Assembly: GCA_016937575.1 (NCBI GenBank)
Contig: JAFHKN010000002.1
Span: 3,221,001 to 3,285,000 of the forward strand
Source of the DNA: Roseomonas aeriglobus
Lineage (GTDB): Bacteria; Pseudomonadota; Alphaproteobacteria; Sphingomonadales; Sphingomonadaceae
Reading direction: 5' to 3'
Length of the DNA stretch: 64,000 nt
Made by a program: the position numbers and the translations under genes
Notes under the pieces: generated by a model
What the model was told of the DNA's origin: nothing
Databases searched by the model: none
Seen by the model: only the letters and a program-made list of their open reading frames with translations
Shown: piece by piece, positions 27,304-35,413 of the stretch
Position numbering within the stretch: the stretch's first letter is position 1
How the letters are laid out: each line of letters opens with the position of its first letter

Positions 27304-27523
27304 GGGGAACACCAAGGGCGCCTGCCCTTTCGTTCCCGAACGACAATCGACCGCCCGTGTAATCCGCCAAGCGTGGCCGACGCCCTGCAGGGCGTCGGCC
27401 ACGCTAGGGCGGCTCGCCCGCGCCAGCGGAAGATTCTCGCCCTCCCTCCCCATCCCGTTCCTCGCCGGAAAGGCAGAGCCGGTTGCTGTTGCGACCGGCT
27501 TTCAGCCTCGAAGGAAAGGAAAA
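27304..27523 (+). promoter_or_regulatory. Structured leader, copy A (paralogue of 29840-30065)
   Basis: This 220-base leader of the ArdC-like gene matches the leader at 29840-30065 in ordered blocks: GGGGAACACCA, CTGCCCTTTCGTTCCCGAA, a large hairpin, CTAGGGCGG, CCTCCCTCCCC, CTCGCCGGA, a small hairpin and CCTCGAA before the ribosome-binding site. The large hairpin here is a perfect 34-base palindrome (27371-27404). The small one (27479-27498) pairs CCGGTTGC with GCGACCGG, using one G-U pair where copy B has a different base. This suggests a conserved RNA or protein-binding element. Confidence 0.6.
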
Positions 27524-28450
27524 ATCAAGGGACGGATCACCGACAACCGGGCCGACATCTATCAGGAAATCACCGATCAGATGATCGCCATGATCGAGGC
27601 GGGCACCCGGCCTTGGTCGAAATCGTGGAACGGTGTCCCTACGCCCAATATCCCGCTGCGCTCGACGGGCGTTCCCTATCGCGGCATCAACGTCCTGACC
27701 CTTTGGGTTGCCGCCATGACGAAGGGCTATGCCTCCCCGCATTGGCTGACCTTCAAGCAGGCGCTCGCGCTCGGCGGCTGTGTCCGCAAGGGCGAGAAGG
27801 GCTCGACCGTCGTCTATGCCAACAAGATCGAGGTGGACGCCGACAAGGGCGGAGAGCGTGCCGAGGACGGCAAGCGTCAGGTGGCGTTCCTCAAGCGCTA
27901 CACCGTCTTCAATGCCGAGCAGATCGACGGCATCGAGGCGAAATATCCGGCTCCCGCCCCGATCATCACAGCGACCAATCCCGACGAGCGGGACGCCGAA
28001 CTGGACGCGCTCTTTGCCCGCGTGCCGGTCACCCTCAAGCATTTCGGTTCGCAGCCCTATTATCAGCCGAGCGGCGATCATGTCGTCATGCCGCAGTTTG
28101 CCGACTTCCACACCAGCGACGACTATTACTCGACCCTGGCGCACGAGCTTTGCCACGCGACAGGACACGTCGACCGACTTGCCCGTCTCTCCCTCATTTC
28201 CACGAAGCGCGAGGACTACGCCCGCGAGGAACTGGTTGCCGAGCTAGGGGCCGCGTTCGTCAGCGCCACCATCGGCATCAAGCTTCACGACCGCGAGGAT
28301 CATGCCGCCTATCTGGCGAACTGGCTCCAAGCCCTCCGCAACGACAAGAAGTGCATCTTCACCGCTGCGCGGCTCGCGCAGGACGCGTCCGACTGGCTGC
28401 TAAGCCGGATGGCCGTCGAGAAGGCCGCGGATATGGACGAAGCGGCGTAA
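27524..28450 (+). CDS. ardC: ArdC-like antirestriction / zincin-type protein
   Basis: The product has the two ArdC parts: an N-terminal ssDNA-binding domain (DIYQEITDQMIAMIEAGTRPWSKSWN, YRGINVLTLW, GCVRKGEKGSTVVYANK) and a C-terminal M78-like zincin domain with HELCHATGH and the downstream glutamate in REELVAELGAAF. ArdC proteins from conjugative elements protect incoming single-stranded DNA and counter restriction. The start is odd: after AAGGAAAGGA the expected start position (27524) reads ATC, and no ATG, GTG or TTG occurs in frame from there until 27581, inside the domain. Either ATC is used, or the gene is inactive, or initiation is lower down. It is preceded by leader copy A. Confidence 0.75.
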   Translation: MKGRITDNRADIYQEITDQMIAMIEAGTRPWSKSWNGVPTPNIPLRSTGVPYRGINVLTLWVAAMTKGYASPHWLTFKQALALGGCVRKGEKGSTVVYANKIEVDADKGGERAEDGKRQVAFLKRYTVFNAEQIDGIEAKYPAPAPIITATNPDERDAELDALFARVPVTLKHFGSQPYYQPSGDHVVMPQFADFHTSDDYYSTLAHELCHATGHVDRLARLSLISTKREDYAREELVAELGAAFVSATIGIKLHDREDHAAYLANWLQALRNDKKCIFTAARLAQDASDWLLSRMAVEKAADMDEAA

Positions 28451-28457
28451 GGCGCCT

Positions 28458-28487
28458 CGCCCCCGGCTCCGTAAGGGCCGGGGGGCG
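28458..28487 (+). terminator. GC-rich hairpin after the ArdC-like gene
   Basis: CGCCCCCGGC pairs with GCCGGGGGGCG (one bulged G) around a 9-base loop, 8 bases after the stop. There is no T-run, so termination is uncertain. The rest up to 28662 is GC-rich simple sequence (repeated GCCC units near 28520-28545) without a gene. Confidence 0.45.
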
Positions 28488-28662
28488 CGTCGGTACGGTC
28501 ACGGTGCCGGAAAATCGCGCGCCGCCCGCCCGCCCGCCCGCTACGCGAGCAGGCGGCGCCGGCAATGTGCTTGCGACTTGGTAATTGAAAATCAGGGCGA
28601 ATCGATTAAATGGGTTTTCGGAGGCTTTGTCGGCGGAAACGCTAGCATTGCCTTCTTTCGTT

Positions 28663-29521
28663 TCAGGGCCTCGGCTTCGGCCGCAGATCGTCGATCAGCT
28701 TGAAGCCGTAGATCCGATCGCCCCCTTCCGTCTCGCGCGCGAATTGCAACCGGTGAACCAGGTCGACCAGCGGGCGCAGCTCCTCGCGCGCCGGCGCCGT
28801 CATGCGCCTCAGACGGAGTCCCCAACTGATGACATAGGCGACGATAACGGCGGTCTGGACCAGCGTCGTCAGATCGCTGTGGACGAAGAACGGTTCCGGG
28901 ATGATGAGCCGCGACCGGCTCCGCCCGTTGCGCGTGTTCACGAAGTAGTTCGACACTTGGCCGAGCAGGATGTGCGCCGCACTCCGGTCCAGCTCGTCGA
29001 ACACGAGATAGCCCATCGGATCGCCGGGTAGTCCGTTGAGGAAATAGTAGCAGCGCTCGAACAGGAAGGCATAGTCTTTGCGGAGCGCTTCGCTCCGTTC
29101 GGGGCGCGGTGCCTCCTGCGGCACGATCGTCGCGAACACCTTGGCACCGTGGCGACGCGCCAGGTCGAGGCTGAAGCGGCAATACTCGACCTTGGCCTGT
29201 CCGAGCGCGGTCAACCGCGCCTTGGTGACGGCGGTTCCGTCGATCAGCAATTCCCGGGCGAGTTGTGCGCGCTCGACATGCTCGATCGGCTCGAGCTGCG
29301 CCGCGTGCTTGAACGTCTTCCGATCGAGGAGCTTCTGTGCCTTCGCCTCACGGCCATTAGGCCTCGAACAATCGCATCCCGAAGATATGCTGCTGGGCAT
29401 CGGACAGATCACGGATCAGCGGCCAGACCTTGCGATCCTCGACAGCGATGCCGGCCAGGACCTCGTAGGGAGAGTGACGCTGATCCTGCCCCGATTCATC
29501 GATGAAAAAGCTCCAGCTCAT
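28663..29521 (-). pseudogene. Frameshifted DUF3800 protein
   Basis: On the minus strand the N-terminal half (29521 down to 29357) reads MSWSFFIDESGQDQRHSPYEV, with the DUF3800 FIDESGxD motif, up to FGMRLFEA followed by TAA. The remainder continues in another frame (PNGREAKAQKLLDRK) through YYFLNGLPGD, YLVFDELDRSAAHILLGQ and PEPFFVHSDLTTLVQTAVIVAY, the family's C-terminal acidic region. Removing one base in GAGGCCTAATGGCC near 29357-29359 restores one frame of about 285 codons. DUF3800 proteins have an RNase H-like fold and often sit near defence or mobile genes. A sequencing error is the alternative. Confidence 0.75.
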
Positions 29522-29746
29522 GGTCGTGTGCGCATCCCCTTTTCGCACCAACGGTCACACTGCACGACCGCGCCCGCGCGCTGGAGGGTGATGCTAGAAC
29601 GTCGGATGGAGAGTGGGCAACATCCTGAGCGGGAAAACCGATCGGGCGCGACCCTGCCGGGCACGGCTCTAGCGGCACGCGTGCCGCGCACCGCCCGAGC
29701 CAGCGTGCCGGCGTCTCGGCTCTGAGCGGGTGACGATCCTCGCGTG

Positions 29747-29768
29747 AGGTGTGCCACGTGGCACACCT
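29747..29768. repeat. 22-nt palindrome, second copy of the 14.6-kb element
   Basis: The perfect palindrome AGGTGTGCCAC and its complement share a 20-base core with the palindrome at 14639-14666. Both are preceded by the 12-mer CGGGTGACGATC (29727-29738 here; 14590-14601 there). It lies 200 bases upstream of the DUF3800 start. Confidence 0.6.
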
Positions 29769-29839
29769 GTGGCCGCGCCAACCGGCGCGAACACCGCTTT
29801 GCAGGGCGCCGCAGCCCTCCCCCGGAGGCCCGCCGTCGC

Positions 29840-30065
29840 GGGGAACACCAGGGCTGCTGCCCTTTCGTTCCCGAAGGAAAATAGACGGCCCCGTGTGGTC
29901 CGCCGAGCGCGGCACCCGACGCCCTTGGGGGCGTCGGCCGCGCTAGGGCGGCCTGCCCGCGCCAAGCCATCGATTTTCCTCCTCCCTCCCCGTCCCGCTC
30001 CTCGCCGGAGGGGCAGATCGGTTGCAGCGGCAACCGGCTGCGCCTCGAAAGAAGGAGAAAGGACA
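29840..30065 (+). promoter_or_regulatory. Structured leader, copy B (paralogue of 27304-27523)
   Basis: This copy leads directly to the ATG at 30066. The large hairpin (29906-29944) pairs AGCGCGGC with GCCGCGCT and CGACGCCC with GGGCGTCG, with a 3-base bulge and a TTGG loop. The small hairpin (30019-30036) pairs CGGTTGC with GCAACCG. The region after it carries AAGAAGGAGAAAGG as a ribosome-binding site. The spacing of all blocks to copy A differs by only a few bases over the whole length. Confidence 0.6.
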
Positions 30066-30257
30066 ATGGCTTACACCCGATACAACGGCGACCCGTACTG
30101 GAAGCGTGCCAAGGTGGCCGGAACCAGCCCCGACGGCATCCCCTACGCCAAGGGCGACCGGGTTTTCTTCTATCCGCGCACCGGCGCGACCTACGCGGGC
30201 GACGCCGCGACCCGCGCATCCGCCGAGTTCGACGAACTGGCGAGCCTCGAAGGCTGA
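30066..30257 (+). CDS. Small hypothetical protein of the mobile region (63 aa)
   Basis: This 63-residue product is MAYTRYNGDPYWKRAKVAGTS, then GIPYAKGDRVFFYPRTG and ASAEFDELASLEG. It is a compact basic, aromatic-rich protein with an acidic C-terminus. The family is not recognised. The strong ribosome-binding site (AAGGAGAAAGG) and the conserved leader B support expression. The parB-like gene starts 36 bases downstream on the same strand, so the two may share a transcript. Confidence 0.7.
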   Translation: MAYTRYNGDPYWKRAKVAGTSPDGIPYAKGDRVFFYPRTGATYAGDAATRASAEFDELASLEG

Positions 30258-30293
30258 CCCTCCCCCAGACACACCAAATTACGGAGCATCATC

Positions 30294-31066
30294 ATGGCTC
30301 TCACCACCGTAAAGCTGTCGCAGCTTCGCCTCTTCCCGCTCAATCAACGCCGGGTGAAGCCCTCCGCCATCGAGAGCATGGCGGACGACATCGCCGCGCA
30401 CGGCCTGTTGCAGAACCTTGCGCCTACGAGGAAGACGGCCTGTTCCATGTGTTCGCCGGAGGGCGGCGCTACCGGGGCCTCAAGGAACTGGCGAAGCGCA
30501 AGGCGATCAAGAACGGCGATGCGTTCCCCGTCGAAATCCGCACCAAGGAAGAAGCCATCGAATTGTCTTTGGCGGAGAACTTCCAGCGCGAGGACATGCA
30601 CCCGGCAGACAGCATCCGCGCTTTCGCGGCGCTGCGTGACACCGGCATGGACGCCGAGGAAATCGCGGCCCGGTTCGGTCAGGCAGTCAGCTTCGTCTAC
30701 AAGATGCTTCGCCTTTCCGCACTGGCACCGGCGCTGATCGACCTGATCGCCAAGGATCAGTTGTCGCTTGAGGCGGCGCGCGCGCTCACCCTCACCGACG
30801 ACCACGACCAGCAGGTGAAGGTCTGCAAGGCGGCGAACGGCCACGCACACACCATCCGGCGGATGCTCACCACCGAGAAGGTGGACACCACCAGCGGCGC
30901 GTTCATCTTCGTCGGACGCGACACCTACGAGGCGAAGGGCGGGACGATCACGGTGGACCTGTTCAGCCAAGGGGCCGAAGGCTTTGCCGACCAACCCGAG
31001 CTTGTGCAGGAACTGGCAGAAGACAAGCTGCACACCATCGCCGACGAATATCGCGCGATCGGTTAG
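30294..31066 (+). pseudogene. ParB/RepB-like partition protein, frameshifted and truncated
   Basis: The N-terminal frame (30294 on) reads LSQLRLFPLNQRRVKPSAIESMADDIAAHGLLQNL, the ParB start. Near 30423 one base is missing: the other frame continues YEEDGLFHVFAGGRRYRGLKELA, then AIELSLAENFQREDMHPADSIRAFAAL (the ParB nuclease-like motif region), FGQAVSFVYKMLRLSALAP (HTH) and DKLHTIADEYRAIG. A TAG then stands where homologues have a tryptophan codon, followed by HEVRATLDRP and the IS5 element 30 bases on. Related mobile-element ParB proteins are much longer (about 600-700 residues), so the C-terminal half is gone. Confidence 0.8.
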
Positions 31067-31099
31067 CATGAGGTCCGCGCCACGCTGGACCGGCCCTAG

Positions 31100-31932
31100 G
31101 GTCAGGACTCGTTGATCACAGCCAAAAGATGACGGTGGCAGCGAGGGCGATGGCGGAGAAGAAGGCGGTGGGGCAGCGGTCGTAGCGCGTGGCGACCCGG
31201 CGCCAGTCCTTGAGGCGGCCGAACATGATCTCGATGCGGCTGCGGCGCCGGTACCGGCGCTTGTCGTACCGGACCGGCTCGTTACGCGACCTGCGGCCTG
31301 GGATGCAGGGCTGGATGCCTTTGGCCTGAAGGGCGTCCCTGAACCAGTCGGCGTCGTAGCCGCGGTCGCCGAGCAGCCACTGCGCCTTCGGCATGTCATC
31401 GAGCAGCGCTGCCGCGCCGGTGTAGTCGCTGACCGGTCCCGCGGTCATGAAGAAGCTCAAGGGGCGCCCGTTTGCATCGGCGACGGCATGCAGCTTGGTG
31501 TTCATACCGCCTTTGGTGCGGCCGATCAGGCGGCCGAGATCCCCTTTTTAATCCGCAGGCTTGATGCCGTGCGGTGCGCCTTCAGGTAGGTTGCGTCGAT
31601 CATGACCGTCTGCGGCTCGGCGCCAGCTGCAGCCAGACCTTCCATCATTCGCGTGAACACACCGGCCTCGCCCCAACGTTTCCATCGATTGTACAGTGTC
31701 TTGTGCGGGCCGTAGTCGCTGGGTGCATCTCGCCAGCGCAGCCCATTGCGGTTTACGAAGACGATGCCGCTCAGCACCCGCCGGTGGTCCACCCTCGGCT
31801 TGCCGTGGCTCTTTGGAAAGAATGGCCGCAGCCGCTCGATCTGCTCATTCGTCAGCCAAAACAGGTCGCTCATCCCGGTCTCCTTGTGGAGCCTGAATCA
31901 GATCGCGACGATCACATCAATGGGTCCTGACC
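31100..31932. mobile_element. IS5-family insertion sequence (IS427 group-like), 833 bp
   Basis: The ends GGTCAGGACTCGTTGAT and, inverted, GGTCAGGACCCATTGAT form imperfect terminal repeats. They are flanked by CTAG on both sides (31096-31099 and 31933-31936), the target duplication. Size, CTAG target and a two-frame transposase fit the IS427 group. The element appears intact and sits just past the truncated parB gene. Confidence 0.88.
31116..31873 (-). CDS. IS5-family transposase, two frames joined by frameshift
   Basis: The first frame (31873 to 31526) begins MSDLFWLTNEQIERLRPFFP and includes NRNGLRWRDAPSDYGPHKTLYNRW, the IS5 N-terminal domain, then MIDATYLKAH with the first DDE aspartate. 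The second frame (to 31116) begins near GRLIGRTKGGMNTKLHAV and carries LLGDRGYDADWFR (second Asp) and RRRSRIEIMFGRLKDWRRVATRYD (Glu). They meet at an A5G4 run (31546-31554), where a -1 shift on AAAAAGG would join them, the usual way of making this transposase. Both catalytic halves look intact. Confidence 0.88.
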
Positions 31933-32050
31933 CTAGCCAAGTTCGATACGAACTCTCACCATCCGCAAGGGGCAGGTAAGAATCAATTTAATGACGAGCT
32001 TTGAGTTGGAAGCCAACCGGATTTCGCACGTTCACAGTGACCAAAAACGG

Positions 32051-32518
32051 TCATTCCGGACGCAATTCTTCGTCCGTCAGCCGCTCGGCGACTAGCCCCG
32101 TAACGACCGTCTGGAGAATGTGTACTGCCCAGCGTTCGCTCGCCTTGCGCGCGCCCGCCGCTGTTTCGCCTTCGGTGATTCCGAGTATGGGCGCGATCCC
32201 GCCGATGTTCACCGCGTAAAGCGCAGTACCATAGGCCGCTGCGAGCAGCGGTACCGGCACGTCGGGAGCCAGACGCCGCAGTTGCGGCCACGCCGCCGCG
32301 AACGCCGCCGACGCACCGAGATGGTTGACGAACTCAACCGCCGTCGTACCTGCCTCGCCGATCACTGCCCGGCTGCCGGTCGTGTCGTCGATCCAGTCGA
32401 CCGCATCGCGGTCCAGCGTCCTGCCGAGCACGCCACTCTTGCGCCCCGCCGTCATGACCAACGTAGTGACCACCCCGGCCACCAGTCCGCCTACGATCGC
32501 TGCCTTGTACGGTTTCAT
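32051..32518 (-). CDS. Hypothetical membrane protein
   Basis: This 155-residue product has a short N-terminal hydrophobic helix (AAIVGGLVAGVVTTLVMTAG) with GxxxG spacing and two further weakly hydrophobic segments (LGASAAFAAAW; VPLLAAAYGTALYAV). The motif TGSRAVIGEAGTTAVEFVNH is distinctive, but the family is not recognised. Its ATG overlaps the stop of the EthD-like gene (ATGA at 32515-32518), so the two are translated together. This pair is apparently intact within a decayed neighbourhood. Confidence 0.75.
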   Translation of the reverse strand: MKPYKAAIVGGLVAGVVTTLVMTAGRKSGVLGRTLDRDAVDWIDDTTGSRAVIGEAGTTAVEFVNHLGASAAFAAAWPQLRRLAPDVPVPLLAAAYGTALYAVNIGGIAPILGITEGETAAGARKASERWAVHILQTVVTGLVAERLTDEELRPE

Positions 32519-33528
32519 GCTTCTTCTCCGTTCCGGTCAGTGGCAAGCTCGGGCAGCAACCGGTTGATGACCGAGTAGTTGATCGCGCTCCACCATTCCG
32601 ATCCCTCGCTGGCCAGCACGTTCTCGGACGCCTCGATCGCGGCATGGTCGGCGCTGACGAGATAGTCCTCGACGTCGTTCATCGATGCGAAGGCGAGGAT
32701 CGAGACGGCATCGATCTTCGATCCCTCCGGATCTTCCTGTGTGGACCCGATATTGTGGAGCTGTGCATAGCGGCGCACGAATTCATGGGTCGCCGGAGCC
32801 TTCATCACCACTTCGGCATGCTCGTTCAGTAGACGGCGCTGGAGCACCTCCCGCGAGAGTTCGGGGCGGCGCATATGGATCTTGACCAGGCTGATCGGAT
32901 CGCGGTGGCGCGCGGACGGAATAAGGATGAACTCACGCGTTATCTCGCGGGTTACCATGCGGAACGCGGTCTGCTCGTCGGCGATGATGCGCTCGGCGAA
33001 CTTCTCTTGGCCCAGCACCCGCTCGATATCGGCTTCCTCGGCGTAGGTGATATAGGCGAGACCGTCCCAGCGCGGGCGGCGAAAGACGGGGACGCGGCGT
33101 TCGGGATCTTCCGGCAACCGACCGCTCTCGTCCACCATCGCGCGATAGGGCGGGCTAAAGAAGCAGGATGGCCCCGATGCGAGACGGTGCACCTGATCAT
33201 AGCGTAGCACCCGTTCGGAGGAACTACCCGGCTCGTCCCACGCGAATTTTGGGCCATGGACCTTGCGCCAATATTCGTCCCAGTGCTCGAAGGCCAAGTT
33301 GGGATCAAGTTCGATTGCCAGTTCGTGCGGGTGGCGATCGGGGCTCGTCACCTCATCGCCCTGCCGGTCCTTCGACGACCCTTCGTCCTGCGGGCGTACG
33401 CCGCGCGACGTACCGTCAACCCGACTGACGAAGGTAGGCGTGACGATCAGCGGCTTCGTAGTCGCAGTGAACTCGCGACGGACGGGCGCACGGTGCGCAT
33501 TGTCAGCGCGGGTGAAATCGGTGGACAT
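32515..33528 (-). CDS. EthD-domain-like protein
   Basis: This 337-residue protein contains a Dabb/EthD-like ferredoxin fold, read from AFEHWDEYWRKVHGPKFAW (a family signature around HGP) and AYITYAEEADIERVLGQEKFAERIIADEQTAF. A second similar unit lies near EFILIPSARHRDPISLVKIHMRRPELSREVLQRRLLNEHAEVV. EthD proteins take part in oxidation of organic compounds or act as small dimeric enzymes. The first 60 residues are low-complexity. AAAGGGAC lies before the ATG at 33528. It is coupled to the downstream membrane protein. The substrate is unknown. Confidence 0.65.
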   Translation of the reverse strand: MSTDFTRADNAHRAPVRREFTATTKPLIVTPTFVSRVDGTSRGVRPQDEGSSKDRQGDEVTSPDRHPHELAIELDPNLAFEHWDEYWRKVHGPKFAWDEPGSSSERVLRYDQVHRLASGPSCFFSPPYRAMVDESGRLPEDPERRVPVFRRPRWDGLAYITYAEEADIERVLGQEKFAERIIADEQTAFRMVTREITREFILIPSARHRDPISLVKIHMRRPELSREVLQRRLLNEHAEVVMKAPATHEFVRRYAQLHNIGSTQEDPEGSKIDAVSILAFASMNDVEDYLVSADHAAIEASENVLASEGSEWWSAINYSVINRLLPELATDRNGEEA

Positions 33529-33969
33529 GTGTCCCTTTCCGGTCAGCGGCTTGGCGCGCTAACGCACCAGCTGTGGTAGAGGGTGCAATGCACCGGCCCA
33601 TCGGTAACGTGACCTGTAGCCGCTCGTATGTTCGTGCTTTTAACGACACCGCAATCCGTTGCACAGTAGACCCAATCCCGGACATTCAGGTGTCATCTTC
33701 GGAGCTCCAACTTCGGACCCCCATTAATGTCCGAAGCGGGGACTGCGTCATAGGCGCTCTCCCCGCCGAACCGCACGGCATCTTGCCGAGGAAAAATTTA
33801 GAGAAGCAGCGCCAATGGCAGCACTGTCGGCGCGGCGGCTGGACTTGCGATCGCCCCTGCGCCGACGGTGGCCACAACCCCGACCTCGCTCACCGACACC
33901 CGGAGGCCTCATCGCGATTAACCTGCGGTATGAGCTCGATCCTACGGCTGGCTCTGATGTGGGGCTGGC
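33529..33969. other. Intergenic region upstream of the EthD-like gene
   Basis: These 441 bases contain only short ORFs without family features (33573-34109 on the plus strand is unlike any protein I recognise and overlaps the end of the OYE gene). It should hold the promoter of the EthD-like pair and the terminator of the OYE gene; no clear palindrome was found. Confidence 0.4.
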
Positions 33970-35079
33970 TCAGCCGCGATCCGGATTTCCGCGCATCGTC
34001 GGCCAGTCGGAATAGCCGACCGACCCGCCGCCATACCAATATTCTTTTGGCGCCTCTGCAAGCGGCGCACCTGTGCGCAGGCGATCAACGAGATCGGGGT
34101 TGGCAATGAAGGGCCGCCCCATGCTGAATAAATCGGCATCGCCACGCTCAAGAACCTCCTCGGCCAGCTTGAGCGTGTACTGGTTGTTCGCGATATAAGC
34201 CCCTTTGAAGCGCTTGCGCAGCGCACCAAAGTCGACGCCATCTGCGTCACGTGTCTGCTGCGTCACGCCCTCGATGTCGTGGACATAGAGCAGGCCGCGC
34301 TGAGACAGCGCATCAACATAGGTGCCGAAGGTTTCCATCACGGTGCTGTCGAGCGGCGTCTCGCCGGGCATTGTCGTTGCTGGCGACAACCGAATGCCGA
34401 CACGCCCTGCGCCCCAAACGTCGACGACCGCGTCAACGACCTCGAGGGGGAAGCGCAGACGGTTTTCAATCGACCCGCCATAGCGGTCGGTTCGCCGGTT
34501 GGTGCTGTCGCGGACGAACTGCTCGAGCAGATAGTTGTTCGCCGAATGGACTTCGACCCCATCGAACCCTGCCGCCTTGGCGTTGGTGGCGGCGCGGCGA
34601 TAATCCTCGACGATGCCAGGAATCTCGTCGGTTTCGAGTGCACGTGGCGTGACGTGGTCCTTCATCCCTTCCTTGGTGAACGCCTGTCCGACCGGCTTGA
34701 TCGCAGATGGCGCGACCGGCGGCTTTCCGCCCTGTAGGTCCGGATGCGAGATGCGCCCAGTATGCCACAACTGAAGAAACATGACGCCGCCACGATCATG
34801 GACGGCCTGCACGATCGGGCGCCACGCCTCGATTTGCTGGTCGTTCCAGATGCCCGGTGTCAACGCATAGCCGACCGCCTGGGGAGATACGTTGGTTGCT
34901 TCGCTTATGATGATCCCGGCGTCAGCGCGCTGTGCGTAATAGTCTGCGGCGAAAGCGGGCGGGATCCCGTCTTCGTTCGAACGGCTGCGCGTCAATGGCG
35001 CCATGACGATGCGGTTGCGCAGCGACAGGTCACCGATCTGGACGGGCTGCAATATGGGCGATGTGGAATGGTCGGGCAT
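33970..35079 (-). CDS. Old Yellow Enzyme family alkene reductase
   Basis: This 369-residue FMN oxidoreductase of the NemA/OYE type starts PILQPVQIGDLSLRNRIVMAPLTRSRSN and includes LQLWHTGRISHPDLQGG. The substrate-binding pair is in VEVHSANNYLLEQFVRDSTNRRTDRYGGSIENRLRF (His and Asn), and DLFSMGRPFIANPDLVDRL is near the C-terminus. The enzymes reduce electron-poor alkenes, nitro-aromatics and N-ethylmaleimide with NADPH. The length is typical. It appears intact and is transcribed alone on the minus strand. Confidence 0.93.
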   Translation of the reverse strand: MPDHSTSPILQPVQIGDLSLRNRIVMAPLTRSRSNEDGIPPAFAADYYAQRADAGIIISEATNVSPQAVGYALTPGIWNDQQIEAWRPIVQAVHDRGGVMFLQLWHTGRISHPDLQGGKPPVAPSAIKPVGQAFTKEGMKDHVTPRALETDEIPGIVEDYRRAATNAKAAGFDGVEVHSANNYLLEQFVRDSTNRRTDRYGGSIENRLRFPLEVVDAVVDVWGAGRVGIRLSPATTMPGETPLDSTVMETFGTYVDALSQRGLLYVHDIEGVTQQTRDADGVDFGALRKRFKGAYIANNQYTLKLAEEVLERGDADLFSMGRPFIANPDLVDRLRTGAPLAEAPKEYWYGGGSVGYSDWPTMRGNPDRG

Positions 35080-35413
35080 GGTCGGCGATATCCATCAAGC
35101 AGTGCAAGATTAGGAACGCTGAACGGACAAGCTGCCGTTACGGTCCGGCGTTCGGCCAGATTCATCGGGACGAGCCGTGCTACGCTTCGCTGTTAACAGT
35201 CGCGGGCGCGATAACGACCTTCCCGCAATGACGCGCCGTCACGCGCTTCCCTGGCTCTTCAATCAAGTCGTCCGCGTCCGTGAGTTCGTCAATCACCTGG
35301 TCCTCGCCGCGATCGGCTTAACTGGGCAGTACCAGAGCTGGCTGCATCATTGCGCGGACCTCCGCTTTCCTGCCTGTTGCCGGGTTGATGGCGCCGCGAG
35401 TTGAACCATCGGT
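35080..35413. other. Intergenic region, no gene seen
   Basis: These 334 bases lie upstream of the OYE gene and downstream of the broken DUF6361-linked ORF. A 75-codon plus-strand ORF (35177-35404) has no family features. A promoter for the OYE gene is expected here. Confidence 0.4.

Noticed and set aside
27151..27453. Minus-strand peptide over leader copy A that resembles one over copy B
   Set aside because: The similarity follows from the DNA-level repeat; the conserved hairpins and lack of a ribosome-binding site favour a non-coding leader, though a conserved small antisense protein cannot be fully excluded.
27211..28584. 457-codon plus-strand ORF overlapping the ArdC-like gene
   Set aside because: Alternative frame of the ArdC-like gene with Arg/Gly-rich product; the other frame has clear ArdC and zincin motifs.
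33573..34109. 178-codon plus-strand ORF
   Set aside because: No family features, and it overlaps the coding end of the OYE gene by 140 bases on the other strand.
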